From contig RZYC01000003.1 of the NCBI GenBank assembly GCA_009930475.1, positions 1-64,000 on the forward strand: a DNA stretch of 64,000 nt. Reading direction: 5' to 3'. Both the position numbers and the translations under genes were made by a program. Below are positions 34,586 to 43,814 of the stretch, one piece after another. Numbering within the stretch: position 1 is the first letter of the stretch; each line of letters opens with the position of its first letter. This DNA is from Spartobacteria bacterium (GTDB lineage Bacteria; Verrucomicrobiota; Kiritimatiellia; RZYC01). The notes below the pieces were generated by a model that saw only the letters and a list, made by a program, of their open reading frames with translations, did no database searches and was not told where the DNA came from.

Positions 34586-36997
34586 ATGAACGATCGAATA
34601 CAAACATTGCGTCAGCGGTTATTTGACGCCGACCCCAAAATTTGTTCGGAACGCTGCAACATCTTTACGGCGTCCATGAAAGAAAGCGAAGGCATGCCCA
34701 TTGCCCTTCGCCGTGCCAACGCGTATTATGATGTCTTAGATAAAATGACCATCTCGATTCAGGATGATGAAATCATTGTGGGAAATCAGACCAAATGGAT
34801 CAAAAGCGCTCCCATCTATCCTGAATATTCCGTTGAGTGGCTGGAAGAGGAATTCGAAGGGAAACCTTACTTCTTCGATCAGCGGCCGGGCGATCGTTTT
34901 TATTACGATGAAGAAACCAAAACCGATATTCTTGAAGCGGTCTCGTACTGGAAAGGAAAATCCATGTACGAAAATATCCGCAAGCTGCTGCCTGAAGAGG
35001 TCAATAATGCATGGAACGCCACGGTGATTGATGACACATGGGTTACCTCGCAGGGACTGGGCAACGTGGTGGTCGATTATGATCTGGTGGTCAAAAAAGG
35101 ACTCAGAGATGTCGTACAGCGCATTGAAAAAGAACTGGCTGACCTGGATCTTAAAGCCGTGGGCACCATTAAGAAAAAATGGTTTTTAGAAGCGGCACTC
35201 AAGAGCAACCAGGCGGTTATCCGTTATGCAGAACGCCTTGCTGAAGCCTGCGAAACCAAAGCGGAGCAGACGACCGATGCAGCGCGCAAAGAAGAACTGC
35301 TGCGTATTGCCAATAACTGCCGGACGGTTCCTTTTGCACCTGCACAGACCTTTGAACAGGCTGTACAAAGCATTTTCACCATTTTAATGGCGGTTCATCT
35401 GGAATCAAATGGTCATGCCTTTTCGCTGGGGCGTTTCGATCAGTATGTTTATCCGCTGTACAAAAAAGAACTGGATGCCGGCACCATTACAAGAGAACGG
35501 GCTCTGGAAATCGTCGAAGCGTTCTTTATTAAATGTAATGAAATCAACAAACTGAGATCCTGGCCGGATTCGGAATTTTTCCTTGGATATCAGATGTTCA
35601 TTAATCTGGCCGTCGGCGGTCAGACGGTGGATGGTCAGGATGCAGTGAATGAGGTTTCTCACCTGTGCGTCGAAGCCTGTGCTGATGTCAAACTGTTCAC
35701 CCCTTCTATTTCCATTAAATGGTTTGAAGGAACAGACGATGCTTTCATGATGAAGGCACTGGAAGCCGTCATGCAGCATCAGGGCGGACAGCCAGCTTTT
35801 TATAATGATAAAGCGTTCATCAGAACCTTACGTAATCTGGGTATTGCCGAAGAAGATTTGGTCGATTGGTGTCCTGACGGCTGTATCGAAGCCTCCATCC
35901 CCGGAAAATGGGATTTTGCGGCCAAAGGCCCCTGGCTGAATGTGGAAAAAGTCCTTGAAATCACGTTAAACAATGGTCTCGATCCTAGATCTGGCATCAT
36001 GTTCAAGAAGACGGATAAGAAAATCGAAGACTGTGCCGATACAGCGGAGATTCTTGAAGAATATAAAAAGATGCTGACCTATTTCATGGATTTGCAGGTC
36101 GTCACCGAACATATCAATGACGAAGTGCATGCATTCACGGATATCAATGCCTTCCGGGCGTCGCTGATTGATGACTGCATTGGTCGCGGGCTGGATTTGG
36201 TCGAGGGCGGCTCCAGGTATTCTGTCGATGGCGGTCCGACGGCGGGAACGATCAGTTCCGGCGATGCGCTGGCGGCCATTGAAGAAATGGTGTTTGTGCA
36301 GAAGCGGGTCACGATGCCGGAACTGCTCTATGCCCTGAAGACCAATTATGAAGATGAATATACGACACCGTCCGGCCCGGAAATTCGTGCCATGATGTTG
36401 AACAAGGCCCCGAAATACGGCAATGACGATGATCGCGCAGATAAATGGGTCGTCGCGGTTGAAGATTTTATCGGATCTTCCTATCGCAATAACTACAAGA
36501 GTTCTAAATTCGGCAAAGGCCCTGTCCCCTGCTGCTATTCCTACAGTCAGAGTCCCGTTACCGGCAACATCGCTTTTGGCGCCGCCGTAGGCGCAACACC
36601 CGATGGACGAAAAGCGGGCATGCCGGTGAACAACGGAATCTCTCCTGCCAATGGATCGGAAAAAGAAGGCGCAACGGCTGCCTGCAATTCCGTAGCGAAA
36701 CTGCCCAGTGTCTGGTTCCAAAAAGGAGCTATTTTCAATATGCGACTGACTCCCGCCGCGTTGGAAACGCCGGAAAATCGCCAGAAGGTGATCGATATGG
36801 TCAAAGTGCTGTTTAATAATTACGGTCAGCAGATTCAGTTCAATGTGGTCGATGGCAAAGTTTATAAGGAAGCCATGGAACGCCCGGATGAGTTCAAGGA
36901 TCTGATGGTGCGTGTATCCGGCTATAGTGCACTTTTCACCACACTGGCACCGGCTGTTCAGCAGGATGTCATCAATCGGGTAGAACTGGATGTCTAA
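34586..36997 (+). CDS. Glycyl radical enzyme (PFL family, eliminase type)
   Basis: The 803-residue protein is a pyruvate-formate-lyase-family radical enzyme. The thiyl cysteine is C433 in CPDGCIE, and the C-terminal glycyl-radical loop is RVSGYSALF with G779. The glutamate two residues after the cysteine (E435) is shared by the glycerol and propanediol dehydratases and choline lyase, so an elimination (dehydratase/lyase) reaction is likely. Around the site, ASIPGKWDF replaces the more usual PQ- or PH-type tail, and the common GH..PDY motif reads GNVVVDYD (160-166), so the substrate is uncertain. Diol dehydration fits the kinase/aldolase context, but no microcompartment genes are here. Confidence 0.9.
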   Translation: MNDRIQTLRQRLFDADPKICSERCNIFTASMKESEGMPIALRRANAYYDVLDKMTISIQDDEIIVGNQTKWIKSAPIYPEYSVEWLEEEFEGKPYFFDQRPGDRFYYDEETKTDILEAVSYWKGKSMYENIRKLLPEEVNNAWNATVIDDTWVTSQGLGNVVVDYDLVVKKGLRDVVQRIEKELADLDLKAVGTIKKKWFLEAALKSNQAVIRYAERLAEACETKAEQTTDAARKEELLRIANNCRTVPFAPAQTFEQAVQSIFTILMAVHLESNGHAFSLGRFDQYVYPLYKKELDAGTITRERALEIVEAFFIKCNEINKLRSWPDSEFFLGYQMFINLAVGGQTVDGQDAVNEVSHLCVEACADVKLFTPSISIKWFEGTDDAFMMKALEAVMQHQGGQPAFYNDKAFIRTLRNLGIAEEDLVDWCPDGCIEASIPGKWDFAAKGPWLNVEKVLEITLNNGLDPRSGIMFKKTDKKIEDCADTAEILEEYKKMLTYFMDLQVVTEHINDEVHAFTDINAFRASLIDDCIGRGLDLVEGGSRYSVDGGPTAGTISSGDALAAIEEMVFVQKRVTMPELLYALKTNYEDEYTTPSGPEIRAMMLNKAPKYGNDDDRADKWVVAVEDFIGSSYRNNYKSSKFGKGPVPCCYSYSQSPVTGNIAFGAAVGATPDGRKAGMPVNNGISPANGSEKEGATAACNSVAKLPSVWFQKGAIFNMRLTPAALETPENRQKVIDMVKVLFNNYGQQIQFNVVDGKVYKEAMERPDEFKDLMVRVSGYSALFTTLAPAVQQDVINRVELDV

Positions 36998-37928
36998 TTC
37001 CCCTAACAATGAATTAGAGCAGCGCAAAGCGTTCGTGTTCAACATCGAACGCTTTGCGACGGAGGATGGAAAAGGGATTCGCACCGTCGTTTTCCTGAAG
37101 GGGTGTACCCTTCATTGCGAATGGTGCGCCAATCCTGAATCGCTGTCGCTGAAGCCCGTGGTACTGTTTAATGAAAACCTGTGCAAGGGCTGTGATACGT
37201 GTCGAACGTGCTGCCCGGAGAATGCGATCCGGATGGATGAGACCTATGGACTGATCAGCGACCCCGCCAAATGTATCAGTTGCGGGAAATGCATCGATGC
37301 CTGCCTGCATAATGCCAGAACCATGTGCGGAGAGTATATGACGCAGGATGAACTGATGGATATTCTATTGAAAGATAAGGAGTTCTATCGTATGTCCGGC
37401 GGCGGTATAACCTTCAGCGGCGGCGAGCCGTTGCTGCAGAGTCTGTTTATCCGCGATGTAACCTTGGAGTTGAAGACGCATGATATTCCTGTTCTGGTCG
37501 AAACATGCGGACATATTTTGCGCAAAAACATCGATGATGTGATCGACTGCGTAGACGCAATCTACTTTGACGTCAAACAGATGGACGCCGAATTACACAA
37601 GAAATATACGGGCAGAGGCAATGAACTGATCTTGGATAATTTGACTTATCTGAGTGAGCATTATTCGGGTGAGTTGTCCGTTCGTTATCCCTATATACCC
37701 GGTTTTAACAGCGATACCCCAGCCATTGATGCCATGGTAGAATTTGTGGGCGGACTGAACCACATTGATGAATTGGTCTTCCTGCCCTATCATCGACTCG
37801 GTCTTCCTAAATATCGCGGCATGGGAAAGAATTATAAACTGGGTGAAACAAAATCGCTGAAAAAAAATGATCTGTATCACCTGTTGGAGAGATATCGAGA
37901 CTGCGGGATACCACTGAAAATTCAGTAA
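36990..37928 (+). CDS. Glycyl-radical-enzyme activating enzyme (radical SAM)
   Basis: The activase places the glycyl radical on the preceding enzyme. The radical SAM CX3CX2C motif is at C39, C43 and C46 (GCTLHCEWC). Two ferredoxin-type Fe4S4 sites follow, with cysteines at 65, 68, 71 and 75 and at 95, 98, 101 and 105; such clusters mark activases of dehydratase/lyase types rather than the short PFL activase. The gene overlaps the stop of the radical enzyme by eight bases, tying their expression. Length is 312 residues. Confidence 0.95.
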   Translation: MSNSPNNELEQRKAFVFNIERFATEDGKGIRTVVFLKGCTLHCEWCANPESLSLKPVVLFNENLCKGCDTCRTCCPENAIRMDETYGLISDPAKCISCGKCIDACLHNARTMCGEYMTQDELMDILLKDKEFYRMSGGGITFSGGEPLLQSLFIRDVTLELKTHDIPVLVETCGHILRKNIDDVIDCVDAIYFDVKQMDAELHKKYTGRGNELILDNLTYLSEHYSGELSVRYPYIPGFNSDTPAIDAMVEFVGGLNHIDELVFLPYHRLGLPKYRGMGKNYKLGETKSLKKNDLYHLLERYRDCGIPLKIQ

Positions 37929-37955
37929 ATATGAGATGAGAGGAAACGTTATAAA

Positions 37956-39380
37956 ATGAATGAAACGAAGCAGCTTATTGCTATGGATTGCGGGAATTCT
38001 TCCTACCGCTTAGTTCTTGGCACTTATGCCAATGGAACCGTGGAAATGAAGGTTCTGGCACAGGAAAAGAATACCATGGTAATGATGAACGGGTTATATT
38101 ACTGGGACATCGTAAAGATGTTTCAATTTCTGCTGAAGAACTTGAAAAAGTGCGTGCTTCAGGGAATTAAACCTGATGCCATAGGTATCTGCACCTGGGG
38201 TGTTGATTTTGCCTTCTTTGATAAAGAAGGGTTTGGCCTCGGCGATATGCTCAGCTATCGAAATACCATGGGACAGGAAGTGCTGGATCGCCTCTCGAAG
38301 GATAAACAGGATGAACTGTTTTATAAAACGGGTATTGTATGCGACCGCATTAATTCAGCGTATTTAATGTCGGCATTAAAAGAAATCATGCCCTCGAGAA
38401 CCGGTGCTGCACATCATGTTTTGATGGTTCCGGATATTTTTAATTATCTGCTGACGGGAAAGATGATTAATGAGCCCAGCGAATTAAGCACAACGCAGCT
38501 GATGAATACCAGAACACGGGCCGTTGACACGGAGGTCTGTGAATCCTTCGGGATCCCTCCATCCTGGTTTTCTGAGATTGGACAGCATGGCAGAGCCATT
38601 GGTGAACTGCTGCCTTCGATTAAGGAAGATATCGGTTTAGAAGGCTCCCTTCCCGTGATTTGCGTTCCGTCCCATGATACCGCTTCGGCTGTGGCGGCGA
38701 TTCCCACACAGGAAAATGAGTTTCTGTTTATCAGTTCCGGAACCTGGTCTCTGATCGGTGCAGAAATCGATGAGCCGATTATTACGAAAGAGGTGCTGGA
38801 TGCGCGGCTGACCAACGAAGTCGGTGCCTTTGGAAAAATCACCCTGCTGAAGAACAGTGCAGGTATGTTTATACTGGATCGCATGAAACGCGAATACGAA
38901 GAGGAAATCGAAGCTATTTCATGGGATGACTTTTTCAGCTTGTCGGACGACACCTCCGGAAACACGGTCATCGATGTGAATGAAGCCCGCTTCTTCAACC
39001 CTCCTCATATGACGAAATGCATCCATGAAGCATTGATGGAGAAGGAGCCGTCGTTCCCCTACAGCTATGCAAAAATTATCGCCGTAGTGCAGCACTCCAT
39101 GGCAAATAACTACGCGAAAACATTGCAGGCTTTAGAAAAAGCAACCCAAAAGAGTTTTGACTGCGTGTACATGGTTGGCGGCGGAACCAGAAATGAAACC
39201 ATCAATCAAATGACTGCAGATTATAGCGGAAAACGCGTCGTTACATGCGGGGATGAAAGTACCTGCCTGGGTAACCTGGGGTCTCAGCTCACTTATTTTT
39301 ATCCCAAAATGACACTCAACAACATCCGGGATGTGTTAAGTAAATCCATTGAAATCAAAGAGTTTAGACCGAATATATGA
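37956..39380 (+). CDS. Rhamnulokinase-type FGGY carbohydrate kinase
   Basis: The 474-residue kinase has an N-terminal nucleotide motif MDCGNSSYRLVLG, TWGVDFAFFD in the sugar site, PSHDTASAV around 237, SSGTWSLIG and MVGGGTRNE. This arrangement follows rhamnulokinase (RhaB) and related deoxysugar kinases. It would phosphorylate a ketose for cleavage by the aldolase at 42995. A matching isomerase gene (rhaA or fucI) is not in the window, so the exact sugar (rhamnulose or fuculose) is open. GAGGAA precedes the ATG; it lies 27 bases after the activase gene. Confidence 0.85.
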   Translation: MNETKQLIAMDCGNSSYRLVLGTYANGTVEMKVLAQEKNTMVMMNGLYYWDIVKMFQFLLKNLKKCVLQGIKPDAIGICTWGVDFAFFDKEGFGLGDMLSYRNTMGQEVLDRLSKDKQDELFYKTGIVCDRINSAYLMSALKEIMPSRTGAAHHVLMVPDIFNYLLTGKMINEPSELSTTQLMNTRTRAVDTEVCESFGIPPSWFSEIGQHGRAIGELLPSIKEDIGLEGSLPVICVPSHDTASAVAAIPTQENEFLFISSGTWSLIGAEIDEPIITKEVLDARLTNEVGAFGKITLLKNSAGMFILDRMKREYEEEIEAISWDDFFSLSDDTSGNTVIDVNEARFFNPPHMTKCIHEALMEKEPSFPYSYAKIIAVVQHSMANNYAKTLQALEKATQKSFDCVYMVGGGTRNETINQMTADYSGKRVVTCGDESTCLGNLGSQLTYFYPKMTLNNIRDVLSKSIEIKEFRPNI

Positions 39381-39422
39381 GTCTCTGGTTAGGCGACAAA
39401 CCAGAATATAAAGGAGCTTGGT

Positions 39423-40919
39423 ATGGCTAACAACATACTCGAGATGAGGAATATTAATAAAAGCTTTTTTGGCGTGAGCGTCCTTAATGATGCAAAGCTG
39501 GAAGTAGCACCCGGAGAAGTGCATGTCTTGCTGGGTGAAAACGGGGCGGGAAAATCGACGATGATTAAAATCCTGTCTTCCGCCTATAAAAAGGATTCGG
39601 GTCACATTTTTCTGGAAGGAAAGGAAGTCGATCATCGAACACCTAAGGAGGCCATTGATGCCGGAATCAGTGTGATCTATCAGGAGTTTAATCTTAATCC
39701 CTATGTTTCCGTTTATGAAAATATGTTTCTTGGGAAGGAATTTTTAAAAAACCGGTTCATTGATGAAAAAACGTCCATTGCCGAAGCGCAAAAATCAATG
39801 GATCGCATCGGGTTGAAAGTGCATCCGAAAACATTGGTTGGCAGCCTGAGCGTGGCGCAGAAGCAGATGGTGGAAATTGCGAAAGCGATCAATGGTGAAT
39901 TGAAAATCCTGGTGCTTGATGAACCCACGGCCGCCATTACGGATACGGAAACCGTGGAGCTGTTTAAGATCGTTAGAGAATTGAAAGCCAAAGGGGTGGG
40001 AATTATTTATATTTCCCACCGCATGAGTGAATTGTTCGAAATCGGCGATCGCTGTACGGTGATGCGTGATGGGGAATATGTCAATACGGTTACACTGGAT
40101 GAAACCAATGAGGACGAATTGACACGTATGATGGTCGGTCGATCCGTTAGTTTTGAAAAGAAAGTCAATGAATGCATTGACCCAGACCACAAAAGCTTGG
40201 AAGTGGAAGGGCTGTACTACAAGGATTTCCTGAAGGATATCAATCTGGATGTCAAACGCGGTGAAATTCTGGGCATTGCGGGCCTGGTGGGTGCCGGGCG
40301 CACCGAATTGGCAAAATGTATCATTGGTGCGTATCATACCGAGCATGGAACCATTAAAGTGCACGGCGACGTGCTTAAAGGGAACAGCATTTCGGAAACG
40401 ATTGAGAAAAAAGTGGTTTATCTGAGTGAGGATCGTAAGGATGAAGGCCTGGTACTCATTCATGGTGTGAACGATAATATAGCCCTGCCCAATCTGGCGA
40501 GGTTTAAAAAATTCCTGCTGGATGACAAGAAAATCACGTCGGTCACAAAAGATTACATTAAAAAAATGAGAATTAAGACGTCTTCCTATAAGGCACAGGT
40601 GAAAACGCTGTCTGGTGGAAATCAACAGAAAGTGGTCATTGCCAAATGGTTGTGTCTTGATGCAGATGTATACATCTTTGACGAACCTACACGAGGAATC
40701 GACGTGGGGGCCCGCGATGAAATCTACGATATTATGTATGAACTCATCGGTCACGGTGCCGCCATTATTATGATTTCGTCCGACTTGGTTGAGGTGCTTA
40801 AAATGTGCGACCGGGTGGCCGTTATGCATGAAGGAGAAATCAGGCACATTCTCGATAATGATGAATCTTTAAATCAGGAAATTATTCTGTCCTACGCTTT
40901 ACATGGAGAAAAACGTTAA
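39423..40919 (+). CDS. Sugar ABC transporter ATPase (RbsA/MglA type)
   Basis: The 498-residue protein is a double ATPase for a CUT2-type sugar importer. The first half has Walker A GENGAGKST, and an imperfect signature LSVAQKQMVEIAKAI, with LVLDEPTAAI. In the second half Walker A is degenerate, GLVGAGRTE, the usual state for the family, while LSGGNQQKVVIAKWL and IFDEPTRGIDVG are intact. It shares its last base with the permease gene. The transporter probably imports the deoxysugar used by the operon. Confidence 0.97.
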   Translation: MANNILEMRNINKSFFGVSVLNDAKLEVAPGEVHVLLGENGAGKSTMIKILSSAYKKDSGHIFLEGKEVDHRTPKEAIDAGISVIYQEFNLNPYVSVYENMFLGKEFLKNRFIDEKTSIAEAQKSMDRIGLKVHPKTLVGSLSVAQKQMVEIAKAINGELKILVLDEPTAAITDTETVELFKIVRELKAKGVGIIYISHRMSELFEIGDRCTVMRDGEYVNTVTLDETNEDELTRMMVGRSVSFEKKVNECIDPDHKSLEVEGLYYKDFLKDINLDVKRGEILGIAGLVGAGRTELAKCIIGAYHTEHGTIKVHGDVLKGNSISETIEKKVVYLSEDRKDEGLVLIHGVNDNIALPNLARFKKFLLDDKKITSVTKDYIKKMRIKTSSYKAQVKTLSGGNQQKVVIAKWLCLDADVYIFDEPTRGIDVGARDEIYDIMYELIGHGAAIIMISSDLVEVLKMCDRVAVMHEGEIRHILDNDESLNQEIILSYALHGEKR

Positions 40920-41890
40920 TGAAAAATGCTAAAAATCAGGGAGCTTCAAAAAACATCGATATACAGTCCTTGTCGCTATATATCGGAGCTATATTGATCT
41001 TTGTCGTGTTTACCGGGCTTTGCAGTGCTTTTGGAAAAAGCTTCTGCACGCTGGGAAACATGAAAAATATTATCAACCAGTCCGCCGTTATCGCGGTGAT
41101 TGCTATCGGTCAGTCGATTATTATTCTTACAGGCGGCATTGACCTGTCGGTTGGCTCGATTGTGGGATTTGTCGGGATCTTTGGTGGACTGCTGTTGAAA
41201 AGTGGTGTACCCGTGACACTGGTTGTCCTTATTGTGGTGGTTACCGGCTGCCTCATCGGTATCATAAACGGTGTTTTCGTGTCCTACGGAAAAGTACCTT
41301 CGTTTATCGTCACACTGGGCAGCATGCAGATTGTGCGAGGATTAACGATGGTTCTTAATCATGGCCGCCCGGTATCAGGGTTCCCAAGTGAACTGCGTAT
41401 GATTGTGAATACGAAGGTGATGGGAATTCCCATTTCGATCATCTATGTGTTTCTTCTTTATGCCATCATGATTACCGTGATGAAGAAAACCCGTCTGGGA
41501 CGTTGGATTTACGCCATCGGCGGTAATGCCAACGCAGCCAAACTGGCAGGGATTAAAATCAATAAAATTGAAATGATTGCCTATGGCTTTGGCGGACTCT
41601 TTGCCTCCATCGGCGGCATATTCCTCCTTTCCCGTCTGGCCTATGCCGATCCTAATGCAGGATCTGGCTATGAGCTTGATGCGATCGCCGCAGTGGTCAT
41701 CGGAGGCATTGCTTTATCAGGTGGAAAGGGTAATATCGGCAACACATTGGTCGGTGCCCTTATTCTCGGCATGCTGAAATGCGGCCTCCAGATTTTAAAC
41801 GTTCCAGTATATTTTCAGACCATCATTATTGGAATGACGATTATCGCAGCCGTTTTCCTCGACAAGGCAAAAGAAAGAAAAGCAGAGTAA
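40919..41890 (+). CDS. Sugar ABC transporter permease (RbsC type)
   Basis: The 323-residue protein has eight to ten predicted membrane helices and the RbsC/YtfT-type motif VIAIGQSIIILTGGIDLSVG near residues 60-80, with GGNANAAKLAGIKINKIEM near 200 as the ATPase-contacting loop. It forms the membrane channel of the sugar importer. The ATG begins at the last base of the ATPase gene and the binding-protein gene follows after 26 bases. Confidence 0.96.
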   Translation: MKNAKNQGASKNIDIQSLSLYIGAILIFVVFTGLCSAFGKSFCTLGNMKNIINQSAVIAVIAIGQSIIILTGGIDLSVGSIVGFVGIFGGLLLKSGVPVTLVVLIVVVTGCLIGIINGVFVSYGKVPSFIVTLGSMQIVRGLTMVLNHGRPVSGFPSELRMIVNTKVMGIPISIIYVFLLYAIMITVMKKTRLGRWIYAIGGNANAAKLAGIKINKIEMIAYGFGGLFASIGGIFLLSRLAYADPNAGSGYELDAIAAVVIGGIALSGGKGNIGNTLVGALILGMLKCGLQILNVPVYFQTIIIGMTIIAAVFLDKAKERKAE

Positions 41891-41916
41891 CACACAACAC
41901 AGAAAGAAAGAATACC

Positions 41917-42885
41917 ATGAAGAAAATACTAAATACACTGGCAGTTCTTACACTTACAACAGGCATGATTTGTTGCCCGTCGGAAGCGAAGGCCGCTAAG
42001 AAGGACATTGTGATCGGGTTTGTTCCTATGACCATGAACAATGAATACTTCATCACAATGGTGAACGGCGCGAAACAGAAAGCCAAAGAAATGGGCGTAC
42101 AGCTGGATGTTCAGGCAGCCGACCAGCATGCCAGCGCAGCAGCGCAGTTGACTATTGTTGAAAATATGATCACCGCCGGTGTCGACGGTATCTGTATTGT
42201 TCCCAGTTCTTCAGAAGGCCTTGTTTCGGCGTTGGAACGCTGCAAGAGTGCTAATGTTCCTGTGATCAATCTGGATACTAAAATCAACGAAAGTGTGCTG
42301 AAGGAAGTCGGACTGGACGTCCCGTTCTTTGGAACAGACAATTATGCCGGCGCAGCGGCAGCGGGTAACTACGCAGTAGCGAACTTTCCTAAAGGTACAA
42401 AAACCGCTATTCTGACGGGCATCGAAGGCCAGCAGAATGCCGCCGATCGCCGTAACGGTTTCTATGATACAGTGAAATCAAAACTGAATATCGTCGCTGA
42501 ACAGTCCGCAAACTGGGAAGTGGATCAGGGTTACACGGCTACACAGAACATCCTGAGCGCAAATCCTGATTTGCAGCTGATTTTTGCATCCAATGACGGC
42601 ATGGCTATCGGCGCATTGCGTGCGGTGGAAGAAGCGGAATTGCAGGATCAGGTACAAATCATTGGTTTCGATGCCATTTCTGAAGCACTGGAGCTGGTGG
42701 ACAGAAATGAAATGCTGGGAACAGTGGCTCAGTATCCTGCTGAAATGGGTATCCTCGGTGTTGAAAACGTGGTTAACGCAATCAATGGCAAACCGGTCGA
42801 ATTGAGCATTGATACCGGCGCGAAACTGATCACAAAGAAAAACGTACAGCAGCACAAAGATTACTCCAAACAATTTGCTGACTAA
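41917..42885 (+). CDS. Periplasmic sugar-binding protein of the ABC importer
   Basis: The start at 41917 is chosen because it gives a typical signal peptide (MKKILNTLAVLTLTTGMICC), ending near residue 24-26; an earlier in-frame start overlaps the permease gene. The 322-residue product belongs to the Type 1 (RbsB/LsrB-like) binding-protein fold, with IVIGFVPMTMNNEYF and NMITAGVDGICIVPSS, and a late IIGFDAISEALELV. The cysteine pair in ICCPSE near the signal end may make it a lipoprotein, but the lipobox is imperfect. A strong terminator hairpin follows it. Confidence 0.93.
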   Translation: MKKILNTLAVLTLTTGMICCPSEAKAAKKDIVIGFVPMTMNNEYFITMVNGAKQKAKEMGVQLDVQAADQHASAAAQLTIVENMITAGVDGICIVPSSSEGLVSALERCKSANVPVINLDTKINESVLKEVGLDVPFFGTDNYAGAAAAGNYAVANFPKGTKTAILTGIEGQQNAADRRNGFYDTVKSKLNIVAEQSANWEVDQGYTATQNILSANPDLQLIFASNDGMAIGALRAVEEAELQDQVQIIGFDAISEALELVDRNEMLGTVAQYPAEMGILGVENVVNAINGKPVELSIDTGAKLITKKNVQQHKDYSKQFAD

Positions 42886-42929
42886 TGCATTCTGTTTAAA
42901 GGAACATAGATTATAGATAATAATTAAAG

Positions 42930-42967
42930 AGCTTTCTGCATTGTTCAGGATGCAGAAAGCTTCTTTT
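42930..42967 (+). terminator. Intrinsic terminator between binding-protein and aldolase genes
   Basis: AGCTTTCTGCAT at 42930-42941 and its exact complement at 42950-42961 form a 12-bp stem with an 8-base loop, followed by a TCTTTT run. It would stop or weaken transcription after the binding-protein gene, so that aldolase is expressed at a lower level or from read-through. Confidence 0.8.
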
Positions 42968-42994
42968 ATAAACACAATCAAAAGGGACATACAT

Positions 42995-43648
42995 ATGTTA
43001 TTACAAGAAGAAAGAGAAGAACTGGTCAAATACGGAAAATTGATTATCCAGGCGGGATTGACCAAAGGTACGGGCGGGAATTTCAGCGTCTATAATCGGG
43101 AACAAGGACTGATGGCCATCACCCCGTCCGGCATCCCCTACATGGTCATGACACCGGAAGATATCGTCATCATGGATCTCAACGGCCATGTCGTGGACGG
43201 AACACTTATTCCTTCATCAGAGCACGAAATGCATGCAACTGTGTACAGAGAAAGAGAAGATGTCAATGCCATGGTTCATATGCATTCCACGTTCTGCACC
43301 ACTCTGTCGGCACTGAATGAACCCCTTCCCGCAATCGATTACCTGGTAGCATTTTCCGGGGATAAAGAAGTGAAATGTGCCGAATATGCAACCTACGGCA
43401 CCCCCGAGCTGGCAGCTAATGCCATGAAAGCCATGGGCAAACAAAACGCAGTCCTATTAGCCAATCACGGGTTAAATGCCGTTGCTGGCAACATGATGAT
43501 GGCTTTTGCCATTGCAGAACAAATCGAATTCTGCGCAGAAGTCTATATCCGCGCACGCAGTGCAGGAACACCGGTCATCCTCAGCGACGACGAAATGACC
43601 ATGATGGTGAAACGCTTTGCCAATTATGGACAGAGAAAAGAAGGCTAG
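42995..43648 (+). CDS. L-fuculose/rhamnulose-phosphate aldolase type class II aldolase
   Basis: The 217-residue zinc aldolase cleaves a ketose 1-phosphate to DHAP and an aldehyde; the FucA/AraD family pattern is clear. GTGGNFSV is the phosphate-binding loop, SSEHEMH contains the catalytic glutamate, and HMHS and NHG provide the zinc histidines. The length equals FucA. With a deoxysugar ketose the aldehyde is lactaldehyde, a possible precursor of the propanediol that a radical dehydratase could use. The ATG at 42995 follows AAAGGG and lies past a terminator. Confidence 0.93.
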   Translation: MLLQEEREELVKYGKLIIQAGLTKGTGGNFSVYNREQGLMAITPSGIPYMVMTPEDIVIMDLNGHVVDGTLIPSSEHEMHATVYREREDVNAMVHMHSTFCTTLSALNEPLPAIDYLVAFSGDKEVKCAEYATYGTPELAANAMKAMGKQNAVLLANHGLNAVAGNMMMAFAIAEQIEFCAEVYIRARSAGTPVILSDDEMTMMVKRFANYGQRKEG

Positions 43649-43669
43649 TCTTAAGACCATCTAATAAAA

Positions 43670-43738
43670 GCCCCGTACGGCCACCTTTTGCAACGTGCAA
43701 CAAGTACTTGTAAACCTTAGCTGTACGAGGCATTTTTG
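43670..43738. repeat. Structured multi-hairpin element (terminator or REP-like)
   Basis: An outer stem pairs GCCCCGTAC (43670-43678) with GTACGAGGC (43723-43731) with one mismatch and is followed by ATTTTTG. Inside are a TTGCA/TGCAA hairpin (43688-43700) and a perfect 12-base palindrome ACAAGTACTTGT (43700-43711). It lies between the aldolase gene and RAYT copy 2. It can terminate the catabolic operon; it may also be a RAYT-linked REP-like element. Confidence 0.6.
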
Positions 43739-43814
43739 TAATTATATATATTTCGCCAGTCTATTTTTATATATATTACTTGCGCCGTTTGCATGATTTT
43801 GCTCTCATGAAGTC

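Noticed and set aside
35966-37084. 372-codon minus-strand reading frame opposite the glycyl radical enzyme
   Set aside because: It lies wholly antisense to a gene with clear catalytic motifs, has no ribosome site, and its translation has no recognisable domain.
39795-40847. 350-codon minus-strand reading frame opposite the sugar ABC ATPase
   Set aside because: Shadow of a real gene; His/Phe/Asn-rich composition is typical of antisense translation.
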